From contig NZ_CP088262.1 of NCBI RefSeq assembly GCF_021117365.1, forward strand, positions 3,846,501 to 3,910,500: a stretch of 64,000 nt of DNA, written 5' to 3'. Within the stretch, counting starts at the first letter, position 1, and every line of letters begins with the position of its first letter. This DNA is from Nocardioides sp. cx-173 (lineage in GTDB: Bacteria > Actinomycetota > Actinomycetes > Propionibacteriales > Nocardioidaceae). A model generated the notes under the pieces. That model was not told the DNA's origin. It was given only the letters and a program-made list of their open reading frames with translations, and made no database searches. Below are positions 62,222-64,000 of the stretch, in pieces. Position numbers and translations under genes: made by a program.

Positions 62222-62360
62222 AGTCCGTCAGTACCCATCTGCCAAGGGGCCATCCTCCGGATCCGGGAATCCTCCGGCCCTGCCCGAGTGGTGCCGCCCA
62301 GGTTAGCTTGGGCCTACCAACGCCGCCTCCGACGTGGCGCCGGCTCCGAGAGGAACGCCG

Positions 62361-63182
62361 ATGTCGAACTACGGACCTCCTGAGGGCACTCCCCCCGAGC
62401 CACCCGACCGGCCACCCGAGCAGCCACCCGGCCCGCCACCCGAGCAGCCCCCCGGCGGGTACGGCGCCCCGCCGCCGCCCACGATCGGGTACGGCGCGCC
62501 CGCGCTCGGCGCCTCGGGATGGGACGTCGGCAGCGCCCTGCGCTACGGGTGGGAGAAGTTCCGGGCGAACGTGGGGGCGGTGATCGTCGCCGCGATCGCG
62601 ATCGTGGTGGCCGTCGGGATCGTCCAGGGGGCCGGCTACCTCGTGCGCGACGCCATGGGCTGCCGAGGGACGTCGTATGAGGACTGCGGCGGCTACGTGA
62701 GCCTCGCGAGCCTGGTCTCGCTGCTCTTCAGCGCCCTGTCCTTCGTGGTCGCGCAGATCATCAGCGCCGGCGTGATCCGTGGCGGTCTGGACCTCACCGA
62801 GGGGCGGCGGTTGACCCCCGCCACCGTCATCTCCCCGCATCACCTTCCCCAGGTCGTCGTGGCCTCGATCCTGATCTCGGTCCTGACGACCGTGGGGATC
62901 ATCCTGTGCATCCTGCCGGGCATCGTCTTCAGCTTCGCCAGCCAGTACACGCTGTACTTCATCGTCGACAAGGGGATGGGCCCCTGGGAGGCGATCAAGG
63001 CCAGCATCCACCTGGTCCGCACCAACCTCGCCGACACCCTGGTCTGGTACATCGTCGGCGGCGTCGTCGCCTTCCTCGGCTTCCTCGTCTGCCTCGTCGG
63101 CGCCATCGTCAGCGTCCCGGTCGTGCTCATCGGCACGGCCTACACCTACAAGGTGCTCACCCGCCAGCCGGTCGCTCCCTAG
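62361..63182 (+). CDS. Multi-span membrane protein with proline-rich N-terminus
   Basis: A 273-residue protein from ATG 62361 (GAGAGGAAC upstream). Residues 1-~50 are Pro/Gly-rich. Four to six membrane spans follow, with G-L-D-L-T-E-G-R near 142 and D-K-G-M-G-P-W-E-A-I-K-A-S near 205. The latter is typical of DUF975-like and glycerophosphodiester-phosphodiesterase membrane-domain proteins. No enzymatic motif; function unknown. It ends 1 bp before the convergent hmgA gene. Confidence 0.82.
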   Translation: MSNYGPPEGTPPEPPDRPPEQPPGPPPEQPPGGYGAPPPPTIGYGAPALGASGWDVGSALRYGWEKFRANVGAVIVAAIAIVVAVGIVQGAGYLVRDAMGCRGTSYEDCGGYVSLASLVSLLFSALSFVVAQIISAGVIRGGLDLTEGRRLTPATVISPHHLPQVVVASILISVLTTVGIILCILPGIVFSFASQYTLYFIVDKGMGPWEAIKASIHLVRTNLADTLVWYIVGGVVAFLGFLVCLVGAIVSVPVVLIGTAYTYKVLTRQPVAP

Positions 63183-63183
63183 C

Positions 63184-64000
63184 TCAGCGGCTCTCCGCTC
63201 CGCGGCCGGCCCGGTCGCTCGCCCAGCTCCACGCGTACTGCGGGTCCTCCGAGGCCAGCGCGGCCTCGCCGAGGTCGAGCGGGGCGAAGGTGTCGACCAT
63301 GACCGCCGACTCCTCGAAGCGCTCCGCGCCCAGCGAGGCCTCGATCGCCGACGGCTGCGGGCCGTGGGCGTAGCCGCCCGGGTGCAGCGAGATCGAGCCG
63401 AGCCCGATCCCGGAGCCCTTGCGGGCCTCGTAGTCGCCGCCGACGTAGAACATGACCTCGTCGCTGTCGACGTTGGAGTGGTAGTACGGCACCGGCACGG
63501 ACAGCGGGTGGTAGTCGACCTTGCGGGGCAGGAAGTTGCAGACCACGAAGCGGTGTCCCTCGAAGACCTGGTGCACCGGCGGCGGCTGGTGGATCTTGCC
63601 GGTGATCGGCATGAAGTCCTCGACGTTGAAGGTGTAGGGGTACAGGCAGCCGTCCCAGCCCACCACGTCGAAGGGGTGGCTGGCATAGGTCATCCGGGTG
63701 CCGACGATCCGCCCACCGGCCCGGTGCTTCACCAGCACCTCGACGTCCTCGCCCTCGGCGAGCAGCGGGGAGGTGGGCCCGTAGAGGTCGCGCTCGGAGT
63801 ACGGCGCATGCTCCAGCAGCTGCCCGTAGCGCGAGAGGTAGCGCTTCGGCGGCGCGATGTGGCTGTTCGACTCGATCGCGTAGAGCCGGCTCGGCTCGGC
63901 CGGCACCCAGCGGTGCGTGGTGGCGCGAGGGACGACGACGTAGTCGCCGGTGCGGTAGTCGACCGCCCCGAAGACGGTCTGCACCGTGCCGGATCCGGAC
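63184..64000 (-). CDS. hmgA: Homogentisate 1,2-dioxygenase, 5' end outside window
   Basis: The frame is open through base 64000, so about the last 272 residues are present and the N-terminus is missing. The iron ligands of the family are visible: Y-H-S-N-V-D-S-D-E (His and Glu) and H-P-G-G-Y-A-H-G-P (His). E-S-N-S-H-I-A-P-P and Y-P-Y-T-F-N-V-E-D-F also fit. The enzyme opens the homogentisate ring in tyrosine/phenylalanine breakdown to maleylacetoacetate. Confidence 0.93.
   Translation of the reverse strand, partial: SGSGTVQTVFGAVDYRTGDYVVVPRATTHRWVPAEPSRLYAIESNSHIAPPKRYLSRYGQLLEHAPYSERDLYGPTSPLLAEGEDVEVLVKHRAGGRIVGTRMTYASHPFDVVGWDGCLYPYTFNVEDFMPITGKIHQPPPVHQVFEGHRFVVCNFLPRKVDYHPLSVPVPYYHSNVDSDEVMFYVGGDYEARKGSGIGLGSISLHPGGYAHGPQPSAIEASLGAERFEESAVMVDTFAPLDLGEAALASEDPQYAWSWASDRAGRGAESR

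Noticed and set aside
62300..62318. Half of a DtxR/IdeR iron box (AGGTTAGC) before the membrane-protein gene
   Set aside because: Only the left half fits; the right half (TTGGGCCTACC) departs from CTAACCT too much to call an operator.

Overview
The window is high-GC actinobacterial chromosome, most like Nocardioides or a relative. Its backbone genes lie in the order tRNA-Thr, tRNA-Met, rpmG, hadA-hadB-like dehydratases, (murB and convergent genes), tRNA-Trp, secE, nusG, rplK, rplA, then rplJ, rplL and an Mkl/MceG-type ATPase. From general knowledge this is close to the order in Mycobacterium tuberculosis, where the rplA-rplJ gap holds the mmaA genes. Here about 40 kb of catabolic genes fill that gap.

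Layout. 1-6699 (minus): a lipid-import mce operon (ATPase, two YrbE permeases, four Mce proteins, the last cut by the window edge). 6964-8385 (minus): rplL and rplJ with their own promoter, leader and terminator. 8537-18970 (plus), operon A: a NitT/TauT-type ABC importer, a stand-alone archaeosine-synthase-like (DUF5591) protein, an aldehyde dehydrogenase, a class III aminotransferase, an ATZ/TRZ-type amidohydrolase, a CrtI-like FAD oxidoreductase and an O-methyltransferase. 19027-23214: a patch of unrelated genes, partly lower in GC (an unknown protein, a HEPN-like protein, a methyltransferase, a DUF222/HNH protein). 36294-23278 (minus), operon B: twelve almost continuously overlapping genes for a carbon-nitrogen hydrolase, amidohydrolases, a GntR-like regulator, a decarboxylase-like protein, an HpaB-type monooxygenase with its flavin reductase, two amidases, two PuuE-like deacetylases and an FMO-like oxidoreductase. 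36471-37505 (plus): an AbrB-family membrane protein. 47143-37507 (minus), operon C: a complete BMP-type nucleoside ABC importer, a queuosine-salvage (Qng1/DUF2419) protein, a nucleoside hydrolase, a DUF1989 protein, an HDAC-like amidohydrolase and a ribokinase. 47321-48268: a D-2-hydroxyacid dehydrogenase. 48353-64000: rplA, rplK, nusG, secE, three tRNAs, housekeeping genes, a collapsed cidA/lrgB remnant, tag, pirin, an FdhF/YdeP oxidoreductase and a truncated homogentisate dioxygenase.

Main interpretation. Two proteins in the island belong to families known from 7-deazaguanine (queuosine/archaeosine) metabolism. The product at 11302-12378 carries the archaeosine-synthase signature P-C-x3-K-P-Y-x2-S-x2-H, and the product at 41183-42166 is a clear Qng1/DUF2419 queuosine-salvage homologue beside a nucleoside hydrolase. 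They sit with a nucleoside importer, a ribokinase, three deaminase-type amidohydrolases, ring-opening-type PuuE proteins, amidases, a nitrilase-superfamily hydrolase and a two-component monooxygenase. I infer an undescribed pathway that imports and degrades a 7-deazapurine nucleoside or base (queuosine, preQ0 or a pyrrolopyrimidine antibiotic). The families are read from sequence; the substrate is inference. Catabolism of another N-heterocyclic nucleoside is the main alternative.

Expression. Nine genes have a TAnnnT -10 hexamer six or seven bases before the start codon, which suggests leaderless transcripts, including the promoters of operons A and B.
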